64,000 nucleotides of DNA from Poriferisodalis sp965221195. GTDB lineage: Bacteria; Actinomycetota; Acidimicrobiia; Acidimicrobiales; Poriferisodalaceae. Shown one piece after another: positions 27,687 to 35,522 of this stretch (its first letter is position 1; each line of letters opens with the position of its first letter). The translations under genes and the position numbers were made by a program. The notes under the pieces were generated by a model. That model saw only the letters and a list, made by a program, of their open reading frames with translations, was not told the DNA's origin and made no database searches. Location: the NCBI GenBank assembly GCA_965221195.1, contig OZ244864.1, forward strand, positions 2,628,875 to 2,692,874. Direction: 5' to 3'.

Positions 27687-29142
27687 ACACGTTCGTGCCG
27701 ACGAAGAATGCTGCTGGCAAAGCAAACATCAGCGCGTCGAAGCGGTCAAAGACACCGCCGTGACCAGGCAGCAGGTTGCCCATGTCTTTCACGTTGACAT
27801 CGCGCTTGACCAACGATTGAGAGAGGTCACCCAGCGGCGCAGCGAGCGCAACGGCCACGCTCAGCCACAACACGTCAATCAAGCTCTCAGTCCACGGGTA
27901 GACACCGGGGAACCGGTTCATAACGAGCGTGGTCACGACAACGGAGAGCACGATGCCCCCGATGAGGCCCTCATGGGTCTTATTGGGGCTGATGCGCGGG
28001 GCGAGACGGCTCTGGCCCGTCGTGCGTCCAACCACATAGCCGCCGATGTCATAGACGACGGTGCCGATCACGGCCGCAATCAGCAAAGCGTCGCCGTTGG
28101 GTTCACGCAGCATCAGGGCGGCGAAGGAGCCCAGCCCGCCGATCCAGACCAGCCCAAGTGCTGTTATGGACAAGTTTGCGGTGGGGTGATCGCGCTCGAT
28201 GCCAAGCAAGAACCAGCAGAAAATGGTTACAGCCGCTGTCGCCAGCACGATGGGGTAGGCCTCAACACCGCGCAGGTGGACTCCGACCACCAAGCCGCCG
28301 ACACCGACCAAACCAACCAACGTCGCCGGTCGGTAGCCCAAGGGCCGCGCCGAGCGATAGAACTCCGCCGCTGCAAGTACCAACACGACAGTGATGAGCC
28401 CAACGGTGGCTGCTTCGCCGAGCCGCAGCGCACCAAAGAACAGAGCGGCCAGCACGATGCCTACAACGACGGCAGCGGGCAAGTTGCGGCCGTTTTGTGC
28501 TGCAGTCGGAGTATCGGTGTGCAACACAGTTCGGGCTTCGTCGCTCACGACTCCACGCTCCTCGTAATCTTGGCTTGCTTCGCGCCAATGTGATGCCGAC
28601 GCATCAAGCCGGGCCCATTCAGCGAAGCGATCAGGCTCAGCGCTTGGCGCTGCGGTCTCAACCGGCGGGGCTGTCACCGTCGCAGCTCCTGCCTCACTGG
28701 CATCAGTAGCCCCGGACTGGGACACTGCAGTCTGGGGAACTGCAGTCTGGGGAACTGCAGTCTGGGGAACTGCAGTCTCAGATGTTGGCATTTGCGGCAG
28801 AGTTTCGGGTTGAGTCGCTTCGGCAGGTGCATCAAAGAGCGGCTCGTAGCCAGCCTGATCTTGGCCAGCCTGGTCGAGATCGTCGGACGGCACAGCAGCG
28901 TCTTGAGCGATACGCGGATCGTCGGGGAGATGCGGGAACAGCCGCGAGCCGCCGCGCCGCGCCGGTTCCCCCTCATCTGACGCAGGAGGCACCTGCGACC
29001 CTGCCGCAGAAGCGGGTGCATCAGCGCCGTCCGGCTCAAAACTCACCAACGGGCCAGTTGATCCCAGATTCTCGTCGGCCCTCGGGGGGTTGTGAGGAGC
29101 ATCATCAGGGCTCTTGGGTGGATGGTCGCTGCTCTCAGACAT
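27670..29142 (-). CDS. cdsA: Phosphatidate cytidylyltransferase with long N-terminal extension
   Basis: 490 residues; makes CDP-diacylglycerol at the membrane. The catalytic part is the C-terminal half: about eight membrane helices and the signature SLVKRDVNVKDMGNLLPGHGG, followed by DRFDALMFALP. The first 220 residues are acidic, Pro/Ala-rich and include about four PQTAV units from a 15-base tandem repeat. Typical enzymes are about 270-300 residues, so the extension is unusual and probably cytoplasmic. Lies between frr and dxr. Confidence 0.93.
   Translation of the reverse strand: MSESSDHPPKSPDDAPHNPPRADENLGSTGPLVSFEPDGADAPASAAGSQVPPASDEGEPARRGGSRLFPHLPDDPRIAQDAAVPSDDLDQAGQDQAGYEPLFDAPAEATQPETLPQMPTSETAVPQTAVPQTAVPQTAVSQSGATDASEAGAATVTAPPVETAAPSAEPDRFAEWARLDASASHWREASQDYEERGVVSDEARTVLHTDTPTAAQNGRNLPAAVVVGIVLAALFFGALRLGEAATVGLITVVLVLAAAEFYRSARPLGYRPATLVGLVGVGGLVVGVHLRGVEAYPIVLATAAVTIFCWFLLGIERDHPTANLSITALGLVWIGGLGSFAALMLREPNGDALLIAAVIGTVVYDIGGYVVGRTTGQSRLAPRISPNKTHEGLIGGIVLSVVVTTLVMNRFPGVYPWTESLIDVLWLSVAVALAAPLGDLSQSLVKRDVNVKDMGNLLPGHGGVFDRFDALMFALPAAFFVGTNVSPVSL
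28724..28778. repeat. Tandem repeat, 3.7 x 15 bp, in cdsA
   Basis: Abutting 15-base copies of ACTGCAGTCTGGGGA encode the PQTAV repeats of the CdsA N-terminal extension. Confidence 0.88.
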
Positions 29143-29162
29143 CTAGCTTCACACTTATTCGA

Positions 29163-29729
29163 TCAAACCTCAAGGAGCTCTTGCTCTTTGGCATCCAGAG
29201 CTCGGTCGATATCGCCCACAAACTTGGCAGTAGCGGCATCGAGTTCGCTCTCGAAGCTGCGCTTGTTATCGGCGGAGATTTCCTTCTCCTTTTCGAGGGT
29301 ATCGAGATCGTGACGAGCGCTGCGACGCAGGTTGCGTACTGCCACACGTCCGTCTTCGGCCATCTGCTTCACTACGCGTACCAGATCCCTGCGCCGATCC
29401 TCAGTGAGCGGCGGGAACACCAGCCTCAAGACATGACCGTCGCTTGAGGGGTTGATTCCCAAGTCGGATTCGACAATCGCCCTAGAAATCGCATCAAGCG
29501 CCGCTCGATCAAATGGCTGCACCACCAACATGCGAGCCTCCGGCACCGAGAAGCCCGCCAACTGCTGCAGAGGGACATTCGCGCCGTAGTAATCAACCTG
29601 AAGTTTCTCTACCAATGCCGGAGTTGCTCTGCCTGTGCGAACGCTGGCGAAGCTGGTGCGGGCGTGCTCAACGGCGGCTCCCATTCGCTGGCGAGCATCT
29701 GCACAGACCTCAGCAGCGAATTCGCTCAC
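29163..29729 (-). CDS. frr: Ribosome recycling factor
   Basis: 188 residues; splits post-termination ribosomes with EF-G. SVRTGRATPALVEKLQVDYYGANVPL and DLGINPSSDGHVLRLVFPPLTEDRR are the family's signatures and the C-terminal long helix pair is complete. Start is GTG at 29727-29729. It lies between pyrH and cdsA in the standard order. Confidence 0.96.
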   Translation of the reverse strand: MSEFAAEVCADARQRMGAAVEHARTSFASVRTGRATPALVEKLQVDYYGANVPLQQLAGFSVPEARMLVVQPFDRAALDAISRAIVESDLGINPSSDGHVLRLVFPPLTEDRRRDLVRVVKQMAEDGRVAVRNLRRSARHDLDTLEKEKEISADNKRSFESELDAATAKFVGDIDRALDAKEQELLEV

Positions 29730-29827
29730 CTAGCCAGCGTACTCCCGTCGGGGGATCATGCCCCGTAATGGCCTGCCCTGCACTGGCCTGCCCTGTGCTG
29801 GCCTGCACAGATGTGAGCGGATGAGAG

Positions 29828-30676
29828 CTAATGCACCAGCGTTCCCAGTGCCTCGCCTTCTAGGACACTGCGAAAATTGCCTTCCGTCATCAAATCGAAG
29901 ACGATGATGGGAGTGGCGTTGTCCTTGCAGACAGCGATGGCCGCAGAGTCCATCACGGCCAGCTCGCGAGATAGCACTTCAAGGAATGTGACCTCGCTGA
30001 AGCGCTTGGCATCAGGATCGGTCTGCGGATCGGCTGTGTACACACCATCGATTCCCGAGTGGGTGCCTTTTAGCACGACATCGGCATCGACTTCGGCGGC
30101 GCGCAGCGCGGCTGCCGTATCGGTGGTGAAGAACGGATTGCCGGTGCCCGCCGCAAAAATCACGACGCGCCCTTTCTCGAGGTGGCGCACTGCTCGACGT
30201 CGAATGTACGGCTCGGCTATCTGGGCCATGCCGATGGCCGTCATGACCCGAGTCGGCGCATCACGACGTTCGAGAGCGTCTTGCAGGGCCAACGCGTTGA
30301 TGACCGTCGCCAACATGCCCATGTGATCGGACTGGGCACGATCCATCCCGCCAAGTGAACCTGCCATGCCGCGCCAGATATTGCCGCCGCCGACTACCAC
30401 CGCAATGTCAACTTCAAGGGAATCCCGGACATCGGCGATCTCTGATGCCAACTGATCGACCAAGGAGGAACTGACGTTGTTGCCCCCTTCGTCAGCGAGG
30501 GCCTCGCCGGAGAGCTTCAGCACCACCCTCCTCCACGCTGCGGGTTTGCGGCCACTGGCCCGCAACGCCTTGTCGGAAGCCTCTTCGCTGCCGACTGGAG
30601 CAGCCGACTGAGGAGCAGCCGACTGAGGAGCAGCCGACTGGGCTGAAGCCATCGCTGTGCACTGAGCTGAAACCAT
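29828..30676 (-). CDS. pyrH: UMP kinase
   Basis: 282 residues; phosphorylates UMP to UDP. The core begins near residue 48 (WRRVVLKLSGEAL), with VVGGGNIWRG, GTGNPFFTTDTAAALRA and VLKGTHSGIDGVYTADP as expected. The first 45 residues are an extra tail with SAAPQ repeats encoded by 15-base tandem copies. An ATG at 30650-30652 would drop eight residues. It follows tsf closely, as usual. Confidence 0.95.
   Translation of the reverse strand: MVSAQCTAMASAQSAAPQSAAPQSAAPVGSEEASDKALRASGRKPAAWRRVVLKLSGEALADEGGNNVSSSLVDQLASEIADVRDSLEVDIAVVVGGGNIWRGMAGSLGGMDRAQSDHMGMLATVINALALQDALERRDAPTRVMTAIGMAQIAEPYIRRRAVRHLEKGRVVIFAAGTGNPFFTTDTAAALRAAEVDADVVLKGTHSGIDGVYTADPQTDPDAKRFSEVTFLEVLSRELAVMDSAAIAVCKDNATPIIVFDLMTEGNFRSVLEGEALGTLVH
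30598..30642. repeat. Tandem repeat, 3 x 15 bp, in pyrH
   Basis: Three abutting 15-base units of GAGCAGCCGACTGAG encode the SAAPQ repeats in the UMP kinase N-terminal tail. Confidence 0.88.
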
Positions 30677-30684
30677 CGCTTTGC

Positions 30685-31491
30685 TCAGTGTCCGATCTCG
30701 ACTTGAGCGAAACGTGTCACGGTTGCGGAGCCGACAAGATCGGCGATCGTCCGCTTCTCATCCTTCACGAATTTTTGCTCCATCAGCGTGTGTTCGCGCA
30801 AGAACCCCACTAGACGGCCTTCCACAATCTTTGCCAGAGCTGCTTCGGGCTTGCCCTCATTGCGGCTCAAGGCTTCGAGCGTTGCGCGTTCGCGGTCAAG
30901 CACGTCTGAAGGGACATCAGAGCGCTGAATGTAGGTGGGTCTGCTGCTGGCGATATGCAGTGCCACGTCATGGGCGACTTCTGGTGTCGCTCCGTCGATC
31001 TCTACGAGCACGGCGTTGACACCACGACCGTTCTGCTGATGGACGTAGGCATCAAGGCAGCTACCTGAGGGGGCCTCAAACCGTTCGACAGCACCGACGG
31101 CGATGTTCTCCTTAAGCGTGATCTTGAGGTCGTCGATCGCATCGGTGGAACCGGCCACGGCGTTCGTCCCGTCAGTGAGTACGACATCAAGGAGCAGATC
31201 TGCCAGTGCTTGGAATTGGTCCGACTTGGCCACAAAATCTGTCTCACAGCGCAGTTCTACGATGGCTCCCACCGAGCCTTCGCCGCTTTGAGCGACGCGG
31301 GCCACCACAACGCCGTCGCTGTTGTCGCGGTCCGCTCGCGACGCAGACGATGCAATACCGTTCTCGCGCAACCACTGTGCCGCCGCTTCGGCATCGCCGT
31401 CGCAGCGAGTCAAAGCATTCTTGGCATCCATCATCCCGGCGCCTGTGGCCTTGCGCAGAGCTTGGACATCTTTCGCAGTGAACGCCGTCAT
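30685..31491 (-). CDS. tsf: Elongation factor Ts
   Basis: 268 residues; nucleotide exchange factor for EF-Tu. N-terminal UBA-like domain (AKDVQALRKATGAGMMDAKNAL) then the core with ELRCETDFVAKSDQF, the TDFV loop that contacts EF-Tu. Lies 5 bases after rpsB, whose operon partner it almost always is. Confidence 0.96.
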   Translation of the reverse strand: MTAFTAKDVQALRKATGAGMMDAKNALTRCDGDAEAAAQWLRENGIASSASRADRDNSDGVVVARVAQSGEGSVGAIVELRCETDFVAKSDQFQALADLLLDVVLTDGTNAVAGSTDAIDDLKITLKENIAVGAVERFEAPSGSCLDAYVHQQNGRGVNAVLVEIDGATPEVAHDVALHIASSRPTYIQRSDVPSDVLDRERATLEALSRNEGKPEAALAKIVEGRLVGFLREHTLMEQKFVKDEKRTIADLVGSATVTRFAQVEIGH

Positions 31492-31496
31492 GTCAG

Positions 31497-32573
31497 CTAG
31501 CTCCTTATTGATTCGGCTGATTCGGCTGATTCGATCGGCTCTGCTGGCTCTGCTGGCTCTGCTGATTCGGCTGATGTGTCAAGGGTGGTGCCGGTGGTTT
31601 TGGCATCGCTGTTGACACCGTCCGGCTCGGACTCAGCAACAGACGCGCCAGCAACAGACGCTCCAGTAGAGGCCCCTGTGGGCATAGCCGGATTCGCAGT
31701 CGAGCGCATGTCAGGCACGGCCGCCGCAGCGGCGGCCTTGGCAGCTTGGTCTGCAGCGATGCGCGCTTCCCGGGCAGCAGCTTCGGCCAGCGCTGCGCGC
31801 TGCGCCTCAGCCTGCTGTGCAGCGATCCGAGCTTCTTCGTCGGGAGAGCGCTCCCCCGCAGCCGGCACTGTCGCCCCGCTGCGCTCGGCCATGAATCGGC
31901 CTTCCCGCGCGGCATCGGCCATGATCCGGCACAACAGCTCAGTCGAACGAATGGCATCGTCGTTGCCCGGGATCACGTAAGAAATCGGGTCTGGATCGGA
32001 ATTCGAATCAGCTACCGCAACGACGGGCAAGCCCAACCGGACAGCCTCGGCCACGGCAATGTGCTCTTTGGGCGTGTCCAGCACGAACACAGCATCGGGC
32101 AGCTTGTCCATCTGACGTATGCCATTGAGATTGCGTTGCAGCTTGGCGAGTTCGCGCATGTGCATCAGAGCTTCCTTCTTCGGCATGCTGTCGAAGTCGC
32201 CGGCTGTCTGCATCCGTTCGTACTCGAGCATCTTGTTGACGCGGTCGCGGATCGTGCGAAAGTTGGTGAGCATCCCGCCGAGCCAGCGCTGGTTGACGTA
32301 CGGCATGCCGCAGGCATCGGCGTGACGGGCAATTGGGTACTGCGCTTGACGCTTGGTGCCGATGAACAAGATCGTCCCACCTGCGGCCACTGTGTCGCGT
32401 ACATAGCCGTAGGCATCTTCGAGCAGTTGCAACGTTTGCCGCAGATCAATGATGTAAATCCCATTGCGCTCACCCCACAAGAACCGTTCCATCTTGGGAT
32501 TCCAACGACGGGTCTGATGACCGAAGTGGACTCCGGCAGTGAGCAAGTCGGACATGGTCACGACAGCGGACAT
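31497..32573 (-). CDS. rpsB: 30S ribosomal protein S2 with C-terminal extension
   Basis: 358 residues; the first 235 or so are standard S2 (LLTAGVHFGHQTRRWNPKM, FIGTKRQAQ, PDAVFVLDTPKEHIAVAEA, NDDAIRSTELLCRIMADA). The remaining 120 residues are an Ala/Glu/Ser-rich tail with AEPAEP and SAES repeats, longer than in most bacteria. ATG at 32571-32573 follows AGGAGCGCTC. It heads the rpsB-tsf-pyrH-frr-cdsA-dxr-rseP-ispG run. Confidence 0.95.
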   Translation of the reverse strand: MSAVVTMSDLLTAGVHFGHQTRRWNPKMERFLWGERNGIYIIDLRQTLQLLEDAYGYVRDTVAAGGTILFIGTKRQAQYPIARHADACGMPYVNQRWLGGMLTNFRTIRDRVNKMLEYERMQTAGDFDSMPKKEALMHMRELAKLQRNLNGIRQMDKLPDAVFVLDTPKEHIAVAEAVRLGLPVVAVADSNSDPDPISYVIPGNDDAIRSTELLCRIMADAAREGRFMAERSGATVPAAGERSPDEEARIAAQQAEAQRAALAEAAAREARIAADQAAKAAAAAAVPDMRSTANPAMPTGASTGASVAGASVAESEPDGVNSDAKTTGTTLDTSAESAEPAEPAEPIESAESAESIRS

Positions 32574-32675
32574 GAGCGCTCCTCCCCACGGTTCGCGTGT
32601 CTGCACCGGGGTCGACACCGCTGCGCGCAGCGGTGACCGTGGGGTCGCCCCGGCTGGTCAGTCATTACTGGTCAG

Positions 32676-32703
32676 TCGTTACTGGTCTGTCATTAAGTGT
32701 CAA
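32676..32703 (-). promoter_or_regulatory. Putative promoter of the rpsB operon
   Basis: On the minus strand TTGACA (32703-32698), a 16-base spacer and TAACGA (32681-32676), about 100 bases before the rpsB start. The spacer lies in a short tandem duplication of a GTCATTACTGGTCA-like unit. The exact -35 makes this the best promoter match noted in the window. Confidence 0.5.
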
Positions 32704-32760
32704 CAACGCGGCCCACTGAGGCATGGCTTCGGGGAGATCGGGTCGCCCACAGGCCGGGCT

Positions 32761-33411
32761 TCACAGCACTGCATTGCCAGCGCCGGAGTGTAACCAGCGC
32801 AGTTGCAGCCGATACACAGACGCCGTGGGAGTCACAAGCCGCGGACGCCCCCTTAGCAAGAATGCATCTGGGCCGCGGGAGGGACCGAAGATCTGGGCCG
32901 GGTCAAGATAGGTCTTCCCCCGACGCACCCCTACATGCAGCCGGTCAGATGTCGTTCCGAGATGCTGGCCTCGCCGCACATGGGCGCCCCGAGCGACTCC
33001 GATAGTCGCTACGCCGGAGTAGGAGACACGAAGCCCATCGGGATGACTAACGGTGACATGCAACCGCCCGCCTACCGGCCCGGCAAAACTGACCACGCCG
33101 TCGCTCGCCGCCCAGAACGGCGCACCGGGTTGCGTCGCGAACTCAAGGCCGCGATTGCCGGGGCCGTAGGGATTCGAGGGAGCCCTGAAAGGATCAACGA
33201 CCGTTCCAGATACCGGCCAGATATAGCTCGGCATCGGCGGGGACTGCGCTTGGGCTGCACCCACACCGGCATTCAGCGCAACAGCACACACAGCCGTGGC
33301 CAAGACGAGCGCGCGTGCTGGGCGTCCGCCCCCACAGTGGCGCTGGACCCACCCATCCGACCCGCCGTGACGGAAGATAGGTCTCAGGCCCTGTATCAAG
33401 CGATATATCAA
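32761..33411 (-). CDS. M23/LytM-like secreted protein, probably catalytically degenerate
   Basis: 216 residues. A TTG at 33409-33411 overlaps the xerC-like stop as TTGA and begins MIYRLIQGLRP; a hydrophobic segment ending VGAAQAQ is a probable signal peptide. The LytM fold is recognisable (YIWPVSGTVVDPF; DGVVSFAGPVGGRLHVTVSH; GQHLGTT). The usual H-x-G-x-D ligands are replaced (NRGLEF) and the final H-x-H reads RLH, so several zinc/catalytic residues are missing. LytM relatives without zinc ligands act as amidase activators. A much longer open frame extends to 34443 but its first part is the antisense/other-frame shadow of xerC and dprA. Confidence 0.75.
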   Translation of the reverse strand: MIYRLIQGLRPIFRHGGSDGWVQRHCGGGRPARALVLATAVCAVALNAGVGAAQAQSPPMPSYIWPVSGTVVDPFRAPSNPYGPGNRGLEFATQPGAPFWAASDGVVSFAGPVGGRLHVTVSHPDGLRVSYSGVATIGVARGAHVRRGQHLGTTSDRLHVGVRRGKTYLDPAQIFGPSRGPDAFLLRGRPRLVTPTASVYRLQLRWLHSGAGNAVL

Positions 33412-34319
33412 GCGCGAGGATGCGCCGACTCGTAGGCCTCGCGCAAACGTTCTTTGCTCACTCGGGTGTATATCTGCGTTGTTGCGAGCTGCTGGTGGCC
33501 GAGCAGTTCTTGAATTACCCGCAGGTCGGCGCCTCCGTCGAGCAGATGCGTCGCAAAGGTGTGTCGCAGCGCGTGCGGGTGGGTTGGCCTGGTGGCGTGA
33601 CGGTCCACCATCCGCTGCACGTCGCGTGGTCCGAGCCGATTGCCGCGCAGGTTCACGATGAGAGCTGCCGCATCTCGATGAGTCCCTTGGCGCAGACGCT
33701 GGACATCGAAGTCGTCGCTTCCACCGTTGCACCATGCAAAGAGCATCTCCACAGACGGCTCGCTGAGGGGAACCCGCCGATGCTTGCCGCCTTTGCCGAT
33801 CACGTCTACGTGCTGGTCGCCCTTCCGGTAAGCGCCGCGGTCCAGCCGACAAAGCTCGGTGACCCGCAGTCCGCTGCCGTACAGCAGCTCGAGTACGAGG
33901 CGGTCGCGCAACTCCGACGAATCGTCGGGTGCGGTGCCGTCGCCGAGCATTTCGGAGACTTCGGCGGCACCAAGCACCCGCGGCAGACGTCCGCCGCCAC
34001 CCGGAGCGGCGAGCCCAATCGAAGGATCGGCATCGATTGCACCTTCGCTTGCCAGCCAGCCGAAATAGCGTCTGAGCGCCGAGGCTTTGCGCGCCACCGA
34101 CCGCCGGGCCAGACCGCGTACGGAGAGGAAAGCGATGTAACGCCGAAGCCGCCGCCGGTCGATGTCGGCGGGTGCGTCCAGCCCAGCACGATGGGCCCAC
34201 TCGACGAACTGGGTCACGTCGGTGTGGTAAGCGCGCTTGGTAGCCGACGACGATGCCGTCAGCAACAGCACGAAATCTTCGACTCGCCATTTTGCCGACG
34301 CAGATGCCACCACAGCCAC
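33408..34319 (-). CDS. xerC: Tyrosine recombinase, XerC/XerD type
   Basis: 303 residues; chromosome dimer resolution. N-terminal SAM-like core-binding domain, then the catalytic domain with all residues: R in GSGLRVTEL, K in GKGGKHRRVPL, H-x-x-R in HALRHTFATH, H in LLGHQ and the tyrosine in TTQIYTRV. Length is normal and there are no flanking att-like repeats or phage genes, so a housekeeping Xer is preferred over an integrase. XerC versus XerD cannot be settled from one copy. It lies between dprA and the M23 gene, as in many actinobacteria. Confidence 0.88.
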   Translation of the reverse strand: MAVVASASAKWRVEDFVLLLTASSSATKRAYHTDVTQFVEWAHRAGLDAPADIDRRRLRRYIAFLSVRGLARRSVARKASALRRYFGWLASEGAIDADPSIGLAAPGGGGRLPRVLGAAEVSEMLGDGTAPDDSSELRDRLVLELLYGSGLRVTELCRLDRGAYRKGDQHVDVIGKGGKHRRVPLSEPSVEMLFAWCNGGSDDFDVQRLRQGTHRDAAALIVNLRGNRLGPRDVQRMVDRHATRPTHPHALRHTFATHLLDGGADLRVIQELLGHQQLATTQIYTRVSKERLREAYESAHPRA

Positions 34320-34340
34320 GGTACCGACAGAACCAACAGC

Positions 34341-35522
34341 TCACCGCGACTTCTCCCACCAACCGCCGATCTCGCTGACCCATCCCGACATTTGCAAACG
34401 TCCGAGTGCCGCAGACAGCTCCCCCAAAGATGCGTCCACGCACTGCGCCAGTTCATCGACCGAGCGTCCTTGCGCGGTGAGCGCGTTGAGGATCTGTTTT
34501 TCGAGCGGGTCATCAGGCAATGGAGCAATCGGGTGCGCGGTTGCACCGCTGCGATTTTCGCCCAGCGCCAGCAGCACGTCGTCCACATCGCATACAGGAG
34601 CGCATCCTTCAGCCAGCAGGCGGTTCGTGCCTACTGAAGCGCTGCTGGTAATCGGACCGGGAACGGCCATCACGGTGCGATCCCGTTCGACTGCGGCTTC
34701 CACCGTGTACATCGAACCGCCCGTCGAACCGGACTCGATCACGATGAGCAGTTCGCATATGGCCGCCACGATGCGGTTGCGTGCCGGAAACTGCCAAGCA
34801 GCAGGAGGCGTACCAAGCGGGTACTCGCTGAGCAAGGTGCCGTGCTCGCCAATATCAGCCCACAGCTCCCGGTTCGCGGCCGGATAGACACAATCGAGCC
34901 CGCTGCCAACCACTCCGATGACCAGGCCGCCCTCATCAAGTGCAGCTCGCTGGGCTATGCCGTCTATGCCTGTGGCTAGACCCGAGACAACAGCGACGCC
35001 TGCTGAGGCGAGACCTCCACCCAGCATCTGCGCAACGGTGCGGCCGTACGCGCTGCACCGGCGTGTGCCCACGATGCCGACTCGCCGGAGCGAGAGGTCA
35101 ATGGGCGCGCCACGGCCGAAGAGCAGAGCCGGGGGCTCGGGATCTGTTTCCCACAGGCCAACAGCCCCGCTGAGCGAAGACGGGTGCAACCAGATGCCTT
35201 GGCGGGCGTGCATTTCGAGCAAATCCGCTCCCACGGGCCGCCCGTTGAGGCCCGCTTGGGTGATGGCAACCGAGGCGCACTGCTGCCAGGCCGACATCAA
35301 CGCAGCGTCGAGGCCGCGGCACGCGCTCAGTGCAGTCAGTGCCTTGGCACCGCCGCGCCGCAGATCCTCAACAGCAGCTAGGGCGCTGCGGTCACGCAGC
35401 AACGCTCGCAAGCGTGCTGGGCCGATGCGAGGCAACGAACACAGAACAGCCAACGCTCCTAGCTCCTCAGCGTCTTCGCCGTCAACCGGTGCAGCTTCTT
35501 TGCTTTCTTCGCTGCTTGTCAT
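34341..35522 (-). CDS. dprA: DNA-processing protein DprA
   Basis: 393 residues; loads RecA on incoming single-stranded DNA. The Rossmann-like core has VGIVGTRRCSAYG, VVSGLATGIDGIAQRAAL and FPARNRIVAAICELLIVIE; a helix-hairpin-helix segment precedes it (SLPRIGPARLRALL) and a winged-helix DprA tail follows (LEKQILNALTAQGRSVDELAQ). Its start overlaps the comM stop by 4 bases. Together with comM it suggests, but does not prove, a natural-uptake capability. Confidence 0.94.
   Translation of the reverse strand: MTSSEESKEAAPVDGEDAEELGALAVLCSLPRIGPARLRALLRDRSALAAVEDLRRGGAKALTALSACRGLDAALMSAWQQCASVAITQAGLNGRPVGADLLEMHARQGIWLHPSSLSGAVGLWETDPEPPALLFGRGAPIDLSLRRVGIVGTRRCSAYGRTVAQMLGGGLASAGVAVVSGLATGIDGIAQRAALDEGGLVIGVVGSGLDCVYPAANRELWADIGEHGTLLSEYPLGTPPAAWQFPARNRIVAAICELLIVIESGSTGGSMYTVEAAVERDRTVMAVPGPITSSASVGTNRLLAEGCAPVCDVDDVLLALGENRSGATAHPIAPLPDDPLEKQILNALTAQGRSVDELAQCVDASLGELSAALGRLQMSGWVSEIGGWWEKSR

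Noticed and set aside
32574..32760. A tRNA or structured RNA gene between rpsB and the M23-like gene
   Set aside because: No cloverleaf or TTC-loop pattern is visible; the region is better explained by a promoter and a short duplication.
33408..34319. The tyrosine recombinase as a phage or island integrase
   Set aside because: Standard Xer length, standard genomic neighbours (dprA, M23-like, rpsB) and no flanking direct repeats or phage genes.
33412..34443. Upstream extension of the M23-like protein into one 560-residue frame
   Set aside because: It is arginine-rich, lies fully across xerC and dprA in another frame, and shows no family motif; the true start is the TTG at 33411.
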